Assembly: GCF_963675395.1 (NCBI RefSeq) | Contig: NZ_OY776222.1 | Location: forward strand, 868,001-932,000 | Direction: 5' to 3' | Source of the DNA: an uncultured Vibrio sp. | GTDB taxonomy: Bacteria > Pseudomonadota > Gammaproteobacteria > Enterobacterales > Vibrionaceae | DNA length: 64,000 nt | Part shown: in pieces, positions 51,986-61,928 of the stretch | Layout of the letters: the number at the start of each line of letters is the position of its first letter | How positions within the stretch are numbered: position 1 is the stretch's first letter | Program-made: the position numbers and the translations under genes | Notes under the pieces: model-generated | The model's input: the letters and a program-made list of their open reading frames with translations, nothing else | Database searches by the model: none | Told to the model about the DNA's origin: nothing

Positions 51986-52362
51986 GATGCGCCTTAGATT
52001 TCCGACAAAAAACGGGCAATTATACCCGTGTATCTTGAGGTTGTTTGGATATCATACCAAGCTCACTATAGCGCTTTTATGATTTAATTTAAGAAAAAAG
52101 ATCACTTGCTTATGAAGTAACCAAAAAAAAACTTGGATCTTGGTTCGGAGAGGTAAACTCTCAATATTTGACGGTCTTACTAGCCGCCATGGAGCCACTA
52201 CTTCAGGCTTATCAATGTTAACAATGTTCAGAAATTCAGCAGTAATGTGAAATTTATTTAAGAATGTAAAGCAGATGGTTATTTCATTACTTGTCACCGC
52301 TACAATTTGATGCTCTAAGATGATATAAATCGAAAACTTTTCACTTAAAAGGCACACATTTC
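51986..52362. other. Promoter region between yccS and the helicase gene
   Basis: 377 AT-rich bases between divergent genes. A 101-codon minus-strand frame (52052-52357) is open here but has no ribosome-binding site and no convincing composition. No repeat or RNA gene seen. Confidence 0.5.
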
Positions 52363-54432
52363 ATGCAGCTTACTGCCACTAAAAAAGCACAGTTTTTTAT
52401 TCAAAATGAGTATTATCATGTGGAAATAAAAGAGAACAGTGTTTTATTAAGCTCTATAGGCAGTGATGAACATATTCCGTTTACAGTTTGGAACGGTAAA
52501 GTAAGTGTCAAACGTGGATTGCTTTGGAGCTCGTTACAATTCTTTTCTCATGAGCAAGATGGCAAACAACAGAGCTGGTTGGTTCAGGGGTTACCATGGC
52601 CCCAATGCAGAAAGTTTGCGCTTGATGCTGTGCGTCAGTATCAGGATTGGCACAACAATCAGTGTCAAAAGCTAGCCGAATACCTGCCCGTATGGGAAGA
52701 AGAGCTCTATAAGTTAAAACATCTCCCTGCTTACCTGTCGCACTCACAGGCTCAGTCTTGGGTTGAGCGTGTAAACCAAGAACTCGTGGAGATTAAAACG
52801 ACTCTGGATGAAGCAAAGCTGAGAATGCCGAACCGCATGGCAGAAATCGAAACTTGGCTCATCGATACCTCTGATACGTTAGAAGAGCGAAACCGTGAAT
52901 GGCTAGAGAGTGAGCGTCCAAATTGGGAGGTTCTGTTCAGTCGTATTGAATCTTCGCCGCTGAACTTATCTCAGCAATATGCCGTACTGCTCAACGATGA
53001 TCACAACCTGGTGCTCGCTGGGGCAGGCTCCGGTAAAACCAGCGTGCTTACTGCTCGTGTCGCTTATTTACTTCAAAGTCATCAGGCGCAAGCTGAAGAG
53101 TTGCTAATGCTTGCTTTTGGGCGTGATGCCGCGACAGAAATGAAACAGCGATTAGTCAACAAAGTAGGAATGGCAGCAGAGGGTACACGGGTGAACACCT
53201 TCCATCAATTAGGGTTGTTCATTCTGAATCAAGTTGAACCACAACGAGTGGAGATAAGCCCGTTAGCTTTGGATGATAACCAACGTACGGCGTGGTGTAT
53301 TGATTGGCTTAAAAAGCATTGGATGACGCCGACTAACTTCAAACGTTGGCAAAAGCACTTGGATAAATGGCCGATCGCGTATTTGAAAGGGGATGACGAG
53401 CTTGGCAGCCATTCTGAAAACCCGAAACTGATTGCGTGGTTAGATTCTCAGTTGTCACATTTGGCTGCGCTCGGACTAACCAAAAAGCAGGTTCAGGAAA
53501 AACTGGTCGAACATCCAGAGTACACCCGACTCAATAGTGAGCTCGCACTATGTTGGCCATGTTTTACTGCCTGGCAAAAAATGCTTAAAGAGACGAATCA
53601 GGTTGATTTCCCGACCATGATCAGCCGGGCAACCGACTATGTGATAAAAGGCAAGTTCGTTTCCCCATGGCGATTCGTTATGGTCGACGAGTATCAAGAT
53701 ATCTCTCCTGATCGTTTGGCGTTAATTGAAGCGCTGTGTGATTCTAGTGAGAAACAGCCGGGGGCTACTTTGTTCGCCGTAGGGGATGACTGGCAAGCGA
53801 TTTACCAGTTTGCCGGAGCAGACGTTGATCTGATTACAGGTTTTAAAGACCGATTTGCTTACTCGACGGTTCATCATCTTGATACCACTTATCGTTTCAA
53901 CAATCAGATCGGCAATGTAGCGAATGCGTTTGTGCAACAAAACCCGGCGCAGTTACCGAAGACACTGAATAGCCACAAACAACGTAAGCAAAAAAGTGTT
54001 CATACAGCGCCAAGCAATCAAGTTGAGAAAATCCTCGATCAGCTGAACCAACAAGCAAAGCAGACCAAGTCGGTGTTGCTGCTTGGTCGTAATCATTACC
54101 ACAAACCAGATTTGTACGACGACTGGTTACGACGATTCCCAAATCTTGATATTCGCTTTATGACATGTCACGCGAGTAAAGGGCGTGAAGCGGACTTTGT
54201 GATTGTGCTTTCGGTGGATGAAGGTCAGTTCCCTGCGAAGAAAAAGCAAGTTCATATTGACGGCGCGCTGACGGAGTCAAACGACAAGTTTCCTCATTCA
54301 GAGGAGCGTCGATTATTTTATGTTGCGATTACCCGAGCGAAAGAAAAGGTTTGGATCACCCATACAGGCGCTGGGTCTGCGTTCATTCAGGAGCTGGTTA
54401 CCGGGGACTACCCAATCATTACTTCTCGCTAA
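52363..54432 (+). CDS. helD: DNA helicase IV-like protein (UvrD superfamily)
   Basis: A 689-residue SF1 helicase of the HelD type. It has an N-terminal region of about 180 residues before the first motor domain. Helicase motifs seen: Walker A LAGAGSGKTS, FGRDAATEMKQR, MVDEYQDISPDR (motif II), AVGDDWQAIYQFAGADV (motif III), TTYRFNNQIG (IV), MTCHASKGREADFVIVLSVDEGQFP (V) and RRLFYVAITRAKEKVWITH (VI). It unwinds DNA 3' to 5' and is linked to repair in E. coli. It ends before a perfect terminator and stands alone. Confidence 0.92.
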   Translation: MQLTATKKAQFFIQNEYYHVEIKENSVLLSSIGSDEHIPFTVWNGKVSVKRGLLWSSLQFFSHEQDGKQQSWLVQGLPWPQCRKFALDAVRQYQDWHNNQCQKLAEYLPVWEEELYKLKHLPAYLSHSQAQSWVERVNQELVEIKTTLDEAKLRMPNRMAEIETWLIDTSDTLEERNREWLESERPNWEVLFSRIESSPLNLSQQYAVLLNDDHNLVLAGAGSGKTSVLTARVAYLLQSHQAQAEELLMLAFGRDAATEMKQRLVNKVGMAAEGTRVNTFHQLGLFILNQVEPQRVEISPLALDDNQRTAWCIDWLKKHWMTPTNFKRWQKHLDKWPIAYLKGDDELGSHSENPKLIAWLDSQLSHLAALGLTKKQVQEKLVEHPEYTRLNSELALCWPCFTAWQKMLKETNQVDFPTMISRATDYVIKGKFVSPWRFVMVDEYQDISPDRLALIEALCDSSEKQPGATLFAVGDDWQAIYQFAGADVDLITGFKDRFAYSTVHHLDTTYRFNNQIGNVANAFVQQNPAQLPKTLNSHKQRKQKSVHTAPSNQVEKILDQLNQQAKQTKSVLLLGRNHYHKPDLYDDWLRRFPNLDIRFMTCHASKGREADFVIVLSVDEGQFPAKKKQVHIDGALTESNDKFPHSEERRLFYVAITRAKEKVWITHTGAGSAFIQELVTGDYPIITSR

Positions 54433-54451
54433 ACAAAATAGACACCGTTTG

Positions 54452-54490
54452 AAAAAACAAAGGCGATACTGATTATCGCCTTTGTTTTTT
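54452..54490. terminator. Strong terminator between helicase and mgsA
   Basis: AAAACAAAGGCGATA pairs perfectly with TATCGCCTTTGTTTT, loop CTGAT, A and T runs on both sides; it probably serves both convergent genes. Confidence 0.9.
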
Positions 54491-54509
54491 CTAAAATGCT
54501 CTGCACTGA

Positions 54510-54968
54510 TTACGTGCGTTCGCTTAGATAAGCTTCGTAGTCTGGCACTTCGATATCGACTTCTTGTCCGATAAGTGGAGAGTTGAAAATAAATTTAGCC
54601 GTTGCACGGTTGGTTGCGACAGGAATGTTCCAAACGCTGGCGATACGAAGCAGTGCTTTTACATCTGGGTCGTGCGGTACGGCGTTTAATGGGTCCCAGA
54701 AAAATACCAATACGTCGATTTTACCTTCCGAAATCAAGGCACCAATCTGTTGGTCACCACCCATCGGCCCGCTGATCATATTTTTAATCGCTAAGCCTGT
54801 TTCTTTGCTCAGCATATGTCCTGTTGTACCTGTCGCATAAAGGAAGTGGCGCTGAAGTTGTTCTTTGTTTTCTTGTACCCAGCGAAGCAGTTCTGGTTTG
54901 CAGTTATCGTGGGCAACTAAAGCCACGTGCTTGTGTGCAGGCATGGTACGAGTCGTTTTTTGCATCAA
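54510..54968 (-). CDS. mgsA: Methylglyoxal synthase
   Basis: A 152-residue MgsA, converting dihydroxyacetone phosphate to methylglyoxal as an overflow route when phosphate is short. Family motifs are [41 protein letters not shown] (the phosphate-binding site) and [26 protein letters not shown], with catalytic Asp/His residues. It ends with [14 protein letters not shown]. Convergent with the helicase gene across the terminator; isolated otherwise. Confidence 0.96.
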   Translation of the reverse strand: MMQKTTRTMPAHKHVALVAHDNCKPELLRWVQENKEQLQRHFLYATGTTGHMLSKETGLAIKNMISGPMGGDQQIGALISEGKIDVLVFFWDPLNAVPHDPDVKALLRIASVWNIPVATNRATAKFIFNSPLIGQEVDIEVPDYEAYLSERT

Positions 54969-55035
54969 GTTATTTCCAATTCAAGATGATAAAGCTATTT
55001 TAGGTGTATCCGTTAATGAAACACTTTTTAATCGA

Positions 55036-56040
55036 TCAATCAATAGGCTTTACGCTGAATGTTGGCCTATATTCGGACGGGGATAACGATTCCTGAATGG
55101 TATCTTCGTCAAGTTTTGTTGGTGTCAGTGATATAATGTCTGGTGACACCTGTCTTTCATACGGCAATCCTCTCAAATAGCGTGCTGCTTGTATGATGGA
55201 GAGGCGGCCTTGCTCGACCATTTTGTCCGTAGCGGCAAATAATACCTTATTGCGTAGTAAGCCACGATAAACGCCGTGACTTAGGTAGACGGAAACCAAA
55301 CCAATGTCACTGACTTTACCTGCACTACGTAGCTCACTTATCGCAGCTTCTATTGCCACTGCGCTTCCGACGATATAGTCAATATCATTCATGTCTATAA
55401 TACGCTGCACTAAGTTACGTTGTAACTCTTTATCGTTATCCGCCCATAAGGTGCTTACTACGTTTATGTCGCTCTCTTTTATAGCGTCGTAAAAACCTGC
55501 GGCTACGGGTTTTGTTCCCCCACGCGTGCGTGGGCCAAGTAGCAATGCAATATTGCTGACGCCCGATCCTTCAGGGTGTTGGCTTGCTAAATACTGACCT
55601 GCTTCATGACCCATCCAGTACCAATCTACACCGACCGCACCTTTTAACAATTGACTCTGTTTTTTGTCTAAAATGAGGTGGTTAACAGTCGAAAATACGG
55701 GAGTATCGCCTACAAAAGTATTTAAGTTGTGCTCATAAGCATGCGGGTCTACGGTACCTAAAATAATGGCGTCAGCGCCCCATTGATGACAAATTTTAAG
55801 CTGTTGTTCTTGGCGATTTTTGACCGGATATCCGCCAGCTTCGAGTACACGCAGGGTAACGCCTTGATTTTTTGCTTCGGTAACCATGCCATAGTTCACT
55901 GATACCCAGTACGAATCTTTTAAATGTGGGTAAATAGCACAAATTTTTTCTGCGGCAAACGCAGGGAATGATGTTAGCAGAGACACCATTAGGAAAGATT
56001 GTTTGGTAATTGAGCGAAACAAGCGTTGATTGATAATCAT
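55036..56040 (-). CDS. torT: TorT, periplasmic partner of the TMAO sensor
   Basis: A 334-residue periplasmic protein with a signal peptide (FLMVSLLTSFPAFAAEK) and a ribose-binding-protein-like fold (LKDSYWVSVNYGMVTEAKNQG, GGYPVKNRQEQQLKICHQWGADAIILGTVDP, GPRTRGGTKPVAAGFYDAI). This is TorT, which binds trimethylamine N-oxide and presents it to the TorS sensor. The frame is open to 56079; ATG 56040 directly starts the signal peptide but lacks an obvious ribosome-binding site. It is divergent from torS with 160 nt between. TMAO reductase genes (torCAD) and torR are not in the window. Confidence 0.9.
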   Translation of the reverse strand: MIINQRLFRSITKQSFLMVSLLTSFPAFAAEKICAIYPHLKDSYWVSVNYGMVTEAKNQGVTLRVLEAGGYPVKNRQEQQLKICHQWGADAIILGTVDPHAYEHNLNTFVGDTPVFSTVNHLILDKKQSQLLKGAVGVDWYWMGHEAGQYLASQHPEGSGVSNIALLLGPRTRGGTKPVAAGFYDAIKESDINVVSTLWADNDKELQRNLVQRIIDMNDIDYIVGSAVAIEAAISELRSAGKVSDIGLVSVYLSHGVYRGLLRNKVLFAATDKMVEQGRLSIIQAARYLRGLPYERQVSPDIISLTPTKLDEDTIQESLSPSEYRPTFSVKPID

Positions 56041-56201
56041 GGATGAAGTTCGTTGGCTTAGATTAAGTGAACAATGCAAAATATAACGTATTATAGCTAA
56101 AACACCTTTAGATATTTACTTCATCGATGTCGCTATGAAGCTTTCATCTTAAATTTATTTGAGTATATTTCGCCACACATGAATAGAAAGGTCATAAATA
56201 T

Positions 56202-59165
56202 ATGCTGCTAGCCACTGCAAGCATTGGTCGTAAGCTTTTACTCTCATTTATCGCGATGGCAATGTTGGTTATGTTATCTGCATTAATCGGTATGTCTGGC
56301 TTTTCGACGGTCTCGAAAACGGAAAGGAATGTGGTTGATGCTGCTATCCCTGCGATGATCGAAGCCCGACAGGTATCCGAATTAAGCGCTCGTATCATTT
56401 CTTCTGTTCAGATGCTGTCAAATGCAAAGAATGAGCAGGAGCGACAAAATACGGGCCGCGAGCTTTTCGACCAGCTAGAAGTGTTGCTTTCTCATATCAA
56501 AGAGCTTGGAAGAGACGCATTTGATTCCCAGTTACTCGATACGCTAGAAAGCCATGTCCAGAATATCATTAATAACCTCGGTGACTTAGGTATGTCGGTC
56601 GAGAGAAAGCTCTATCTCGCTAAAGAGATTGATACTCGCGTTGAAGAAATGCGCTTGCTTAGTGAAGAGTTGGAACAGCTGACCCGTACCCAAGTGCAAA
56701 ACACGAGTACTGTCGCTGTCGCTAATGTGACCCATATTTATGGCCTGTTGGAAACAAACCAAAAGGAACAGGCGTACCAAGCATTAGATACTTTGGTTGA
56801 AGTCGATTTGGACCTGACAGAGCGCTTACATGAGTTCCATCTGCTGGCGTTCCAGGTTCTCAATCAGATTGAAGAGGCACGGACACTGACTAACCTGGAC
56901 CGTATCCAACAAGTGCAAGCGGACTTTGCGAATAACCTCCGAATCATGAATCGCCGCGTACAAGCGGTGGAAGATCCAACTCTATCCACGCGAATGGGAC
57001 AACTCCTCAAAGACCTTGGTGAGCGTCAGGTCGTGTTTACCATGCTAGTACATCAATATGAAAATAATGAGAAGTCACAACGATTGATGCAAAAAATACT
57101 GGAGCTGTTTGCTGAGCTTAATGGGACCGTTAATAAACTGGTTGACGACTCAAATAGAGCCACGTCGGTTGCAATTGATGAAATGACCAATTCATTAAAA
57201 TTTGCACAATGGTCACTGGCAATTATTTCGGTTGTTGGCCTCATAGTGGTGATTTTGATTGTGTGGCGTGTCGTTTATTTGTCAGTGCTCAAACGGCTAG
57301 GGGAGTATTCGTCAGCGTTGTTGTCAGTGGCACAAGGTAACTTAGCGGTCGAACTCGAAGTAAAAGGCAAGGATGAACTTGCGCATATGGGGCGGGCTAT
57401 TATCACCGCAAGAGATACCGCACAGGCGCTAAAAATAGTCGCTGAAGGAGAGGTCAAAGCGAAGAAAGAACTTGAAGAACATAAAGAGCACCTTGAAGAT
57501 CTGGTCGATCAACGCACGTCTCAATTAAAACAAGCCAATCACCGTTTGAATGAAGAGGTCTTAAACCACGCTAAAGCACGCAAGCAAGCAGAACAAGCGA
57601 ATCGGGCTAAGTCCGCCTTCCTTTCAACCATGAGTCATGAAATACGTACACCACTAAATGGAGTCTTGGGAACCGCTCGTTTGCTTATCGACTCAGGATT
57701 AAGTCCGATACAAAAGCGATACGCTGAAATCATTAATCGAAGTGGCAACACGTTACTGGCGATCATTAATGATGTGCTGGATTACTCAAAAATTGAAGCC
57801 GGTCATCTCGAAATACGTCACTTAGACTTCGACTTGCATCAAATGGTGCAAGACACTTATCAGCTAATGGAAAGTCGAGCCAAAGAGAAGAATTTGTTGT
57901 TCTCTTATCATATTGAAAGCGATGTTAGTAAGAACTGGAAAGGTGACGCAACACGTATCAGTCAGGTGCTGAATAACCTAGTTGGTAATGCGATCAAATT
58001 TACCCAACAAGGGGAAATTGATATCTATGTGAGCTTCAATCCAGAAGACGAAACGCAAGTGCTGTTCGAAATTACTGACACCGGCATTGGAATAGCAGAA
58101 AACGAGCAAGCAATATTGTTTGATGCCTTTACTCAGGCAGAAGGTGGATTAAGTCAAACGGGTGGAACGGGGCTTGGCCTCGCGATCAGCAAACGTATTG
58201 TCGAGGCAATGGAAGGCACGTTATCGTTCGATTCAGAGAAAGGCCAGGGCAGTCGTTTTTGGTTCTCTGTTCCATTGGAAGAGAGTAACCAAGTGGAAAC
58301 GAGTGCGGTTTTAATGACCCCGTGCAAAGTGAAAGCGAAAGTGTTACTGGTTGAAGACAACGAAGTCAACCGAGTGGTTGCAGAAGGTTTCCTGCAAAGC
58401 ATGGGACACGAAGTTGTCATAGCCGAAAACGGCCTACAGGCAGAACAGATTCTAGAAAAGCAGGACTTTGATATTGCTTTGGTCGATATCAACTTACCGG
58501 ATTGCAACGGCGTGGAGTTAATGCAGCGCCTGAAGCGTATTGAACAGAATAAGCCTCAACAACAAGCAAAATCACCAACACCAATGATTGCGGTTTCTGC
58601 GCATGTGTTTGAAGAAGAGGTTGAAACGTATTTAGCCGCTGGTTTTGAGGGTTATTTGCCTAAACCTTTGGTCAAAGATGCCCTTGGAACTATGATTCAA
58701 GAGCAACTCGATGGAAAATCATGGCTGTTAGCCCAAAACGACGATTTTTCTCACCCAATAGACTCTGTTTTGACAGAGGCTGCTACTGAGTCTTCAGAAA
58801 ACAAACACATTATTTCTAAAGAGATTGAATCCAGTCTCATCACCCCAGAAGTTGTGCTGTCTGATATGAAGGTTTTGGGCAGAGAAAAAGTGCTGCACAT
58901 TCTTGATTTGTTCCGTGAAAGTAGTCTGGATGTCGCTAATCAATTGAAGATAGCGGCAGAGAAAAGCGACTCGAATCAAGTGAAGTCCCTAGCGCATAAG
59001 CTAAAAGGAAGTTCAGGCAGTTTAGGTTTAACCGCACTCATGAGCACGCTACAGAACATCGAAGCTGCGGCCGATCCGCTTAAAACCTACAAGCAAAAGC
59101 AAAGTGTGCTTGCTGAGCAAATAACTGCATCGATAAAGGCGCTTGATGAACTGATAGCAGAATAA
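56202..59165 (+). CDS. torS: TorS, hybrid histidine kinase for TMAO
   Basis: A 987-residue unorthodox sensor kinase. An N-terminal helix (residues ~10-30), a periplasmic helical bundle, and a second helix near 335-360 with a HAMP segment come first. A coiled coil and the HisKA domain (STMSHEIRTPLNG, H479) follow, then HATPase motifs (NAIKFTQQG, DTGIGIAENE, GTGLGLAISKRI), a receiver domain with D762 in LVDINLP, and a C-terminal HPt domain with H932 in SLAHKLKGSSG. The phosphorelay would normally reach the response regulator TorR, which is absent here. Divergent from torT. Confidence 0.93.
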   Translation: MLLATASIGRKLLLSFIAMAMLVMLSALIGMSGFSTVSKTERNVVDAAIPAMIEARQVSELSARIISSVQMLSNAKNEQERQNTGRELFDQLEVLLSHIKELGRDAFDSQLLDTLESHVQNIINNLGDLGMSVERKLYLAKEIDTRVEEMRLLSEELEQLTRTQVQNTSTVAVANVTHIYGLLETNQKEQAYQALDTLVEVDLDLTERLHEFHLLAFQVLNQIEEARTLTNLDRIQQVQADFANNLRIMNRRVQAVEDPTLSTRMGQLLKDLGERQVVFTMLVHQYENNEKSQRLMQKILELFAELNGTVNKLVDDSNRATSVAIDEMTNSLKFAQWSLAIISVVGLIVVILIVWRVVYLSVLKRLGEYSSALLSVAQGNLAVELEVKGKDELAHMGRAIITARDTAQALKIVAEGEVKAKKELEEHKEHLEDLVDQRTSQLKQANHRLNEEVLNHAKARKQAEQANRAKSAFLSTMSHEIRTPLNGVLGTARLLIDSGLSPIQKRYAEIINRSGNTLLAIINDVLDYSKIEAGHLEIRHLDFDLHQMVQDTYQLMESRAKEKNLLFSYHIESDVSKNWKGDATRISQVLNNLVGNAIKFTQQGEIDIYVSFNPEDETQVLFEITDTGIGIAENEQAILFDAFTQAEGGLSQTGGTGLGLAISKRIVEAMEGTLSFDSEKGQGSRFWFSVPLEESNQVETSAVLMTPCKVKAKVLLVEDNEVNRVVAEGFLQSMGHEVVIAENGLQAEQILEKQDFDIALVDINLPDCNGVELMQRLKRIEQNKPQQQAKSPTPMIAVSAHVFEEEVETYLAAGFEGYLPKPLVKDALGTMIQEQLDGKSWLLAQNDDFSHPIDSVLTEAATESSENKHIISKEIESSLITPEVVLSDMKVLGREKVLHILDLFRESSLDVANQLKIAAEKSDSNQVKSLAHKLKGSSGSLGLTALMSTLQNIEAAADPLKTYKQKQSVLAEQITASIKALDELIAE

Positions 59166-59181
59166 TATCTATACCGAAAAC

Positions 59182-59214
59182 AAAAACCTCCGGTTATTAT
59201 TGCCGGAGGTTTTT
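59182..59214. terminator. Bidirectional terminator after torS
   Basis: AAAAACCTCCGG pairs with CCGGAGGTTTTT across a 9-nt loop, between torS and the convergent 63-residue ORF. Confidence 0.9.
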
Positions 59215-59215
59215 T

Positions 59216-59407
59216 CTATTCGGTCATGTCATCTTCCCACTCGAACCGAGTGTCTAGAGCATAAGGGTCATCGTCAAAAGGATGCTCCACTTTGCCACGC
59301 AAGTATTCGAGTTGATGTTCAAGCATATTGACCGTATCGTAGTCTCCCTCGGAACAGGCAACGTAAATCTGTTGTTCCAGAGCGGCAATGTTATCTCGGA
59401 TACCCAT
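59216..59407 (-). CDS. Small acidic protein, unknown function
   Basis: A 63-residue ORF with GGGGGG four to nine nt before ATG 59407. The first 40 residues form a helical, Leu-rich stretch (MGIRDNIAALEQQIYVACSEG... NMLEHQLEYLRGKVE); the C-terminus is acidic (FEWEDDMTE). It resembles small conserved gammaproteobacterial proteins, but I recognise no function. It lies 18 nt after cti on the same strand and is probably cotranscribed with it. Confidence 0.7.
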   Translation of the reverse strand: MGIRDNIAALEQQIYVACSEGDYDTVNMLEHQLEYLRGKVEHPFDDDPYALDTRFEWEDDMTE

Positions 59408-59425
59408 GAGACCCCCCTTAAATCA

Positions 59426-61790
59426 TCATCGATTCTCAAAACGATTATAGTCAAGTAATCCAAATTCGATCGGTTGATTTGTACGATACCAATGATGAAG
59501 ACGATCGCTGAATGGCCAGAACGTTTCTGAGCTACGACGAATCGCAAAACGATCCAATAACTTAACGTAATCTTCTTCGTTTTGAATTCTGCTGAATTGT
59601 TCGACAAAATCTTGTACTTGAGCCTCATTTATCGAGAAAAACGCAGCGGGATAACTGCCGATAACACCATGCACTATGGTCATATCATCTTCTGAGAAAT
59701 TACGATTACTTTCTTCGTCGAACAGGCTGGAGATATTGGTATGAGCATTATTATGCAGTAAGGTAAAGAGTTCATCTTTGCCTGCCTTACTACGTACCAT
59801 CAACATAGTGATTTGAGGTACTGACTTTAACCCTTCACCCCGTACCTGACCAATGCGTTTTATTTGCTGTTCATTCTCAGCTGAAAGAGCAGTGTCCGTG
59901 ATGTCATAGCGAGGAAGAAGAATTGGCGCTAGATCTACTTTGAGCTTATTGAGCAATTCAGACTTCGGAGCATCCGTTTGGTAGACAACACTTGTCGGCT
60001 GATTGAAGGGCTTAACATTTCTCAATAGGAAATCCGATAACTGAGGGCTTTGGTCCTGATACCAGCTCGATTGTAACTGATGGCGCATATCTGCTGGCAA
60101 TAGTGAGATAAAGTTGCTTTCCCCCTCCATACGAAGAAAGTCCATGAACATACGTGTAATAAGTTGGTGGCCGAAGTTACCGTAGACATCAAACCCAGCA
60201 ACAAGCAGGTAATGAATCCGTTCAAGTAAAGCATAATCCATCACCCAAACCGTCTTAGGTTGGTCTCCGACTAAACCTTGTACAACCGAAGCACTATCAA
60301 AGTGGCGGAAAACGGTCAAAGCGGCGTTTGAATTGGTACCCTCGCCATCCCAGATTATGTTAGAAGAGAGGTGCTCGCCATGTTTAAACCATTGGTTGGC
60401 AAATTCAGACTTAGCTTCAAGATATCTGGCTTGCTGACGTGAGTATTTAACCCAGTTCGCAACAGGCAGCGTGTTACTTTCTAACTCGCTTGGTAGTTTT
60501 AAGTTTTCTGCTTGTGAGCGATAAAATTCGTTCACTTCAGGAATGTCACTTTTATTTGGGTCGAGGAAGAATACCCAGAAACGATCGTTGATGACATTTA
60601 GTGCCAGTTGACCACGACAAACCGGGCCTTTAATGAAGGCCATAATGGTACTTTGTGCGTTGTCCAGCATAAACTTAAAACGAGACTTCACTGGAAGATC
60701 AGTAAATGAAGTCATTGGGTTAGCGGCAACTTCTGGTTCATAGCTAGGCAGTTCATTGACCGTGTAGTCAGGAACAATGAACCACTTTTTCCAATTGTCG
60801 ATACGCTGTTGATTTAACGCATAGGGCATATGTGTTTTGTCAACAATAGTGCCTTGCTCCGGAATGATTCGGTAGTAAACGCGTTCAGTATTCGGGTCAT
60901 CATATGGACGACGTGTCGAAATACGCTTTACAGGTTGACCCGGCGGAGTCAGCGAGCGAACTAACGAAAAAAAGCGAGGTGTCGACTTCTCGTTCGGTTC
61001 AGAGAAATACAAATGAGACAAGAACAGGTGCTCATAGATGTAGCGCGCCATGAGTTGGTTTTTGAAGTCATCCTTGTTCAGTAGCGATTCGTACTTAGTA
61101 ATCTCGGCTTGTTCATGTCTGCTAATTGGCGTATGGCTATTCATGACTGCGCCATTTTCCAGCCAGGTCATTAACGTAAGATATTCAGAGTCTGTCAGGT
61201 TTGGCATGCCAAAAGGCATCCCCCAAGTTGGGTTATCCTTTTCGTACTGCTCATACTCTTCTATTGTCGGACAGGTTTGCTCACGATCTATCGAAAAATC
61301 AAATCCTTCTAATTGAACTTGATCTGGCAAAGGGTGACGTTCTTTTTGTACCAGAAGTCTCGCGATTAAGCCCGCATCTAAATTGGCTGCCATACTCTGA
61401 TCGCGCTCGTTTAAGACGGGATGAAATCCGGCATCACGCCACTCTTGAGTTGTTTCTGCATCTTCGAAAAGACGAGTAGGAGCGACGGCAGTGAGGCGGG
61501 TTCCCGCATAAACCGATTTTTTCGTCGCGCCTCTATCAATTCCCTCAACCGATGAGAGTTTTAATTGACAAGGAGCGTCGTAGCATGCGTGACAAACCAC
61601 ACAGCGATTAACAATGATGGGCTTAACTTCGTTTTGGAAAAAGTTTGCATGCTGTGTTTCAACGCTAGCAGTACGCTCTCGAACCAATTGCGGGCCAAAA
61701 AGTAGATCGTAGTTAAGGCCAGCGTAAGTGGCACAGCCGGCAAACAAACTAACTAACCATACATAGTAAAAAAATGAGGCGCAAATTCAT
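59426..61790 (-). CDS. cti: Fatty acid cis/trans isomerase Cti, signal peptide apparently frameshifted
   Basis: A 773-residue periplasmic enzyme (frame 59426-61747) that turns cis into trans unsaturated fatty acids in membrane lipids, a solvent and heat response. The haem-binding site CVVCH lies near residue 53, with family stretches GIDRGATKKSVYAG and WGMPFGMPNLTDSEYLTLMTWLENGA. In the intact frame the protein begins with only LFAGCATYAG, a lipobox without its signal peptide, at a doubtful TTG. The missing part is in another frame from ATG 61790 (MNLRLIF); removing one base from the 7-nt T run at 61768-61774 joins it as MNLRLIFYYVWLVSLFAGC. See findings. Confidence 0.9.
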
Positions 61791-61928
61791 GGGGTTACTT
61801 GGGGTGAATGACGTTTACCCTCATTAAAGCAAAATAACAGATGAAATACCAAAAATTACAGAAAGGAGTTTAGTGCAAAGGTCCTAAAACGATCGGCCAT
61901 TCAAACTCAGATGACGGTTTTACTGCTT

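Noticed and set aside
52052..52357. 101-codon minus-strand ORF before the helicase
   Set aside because: No ribosome-binding site, odd composition and position within a divergent promoter region.
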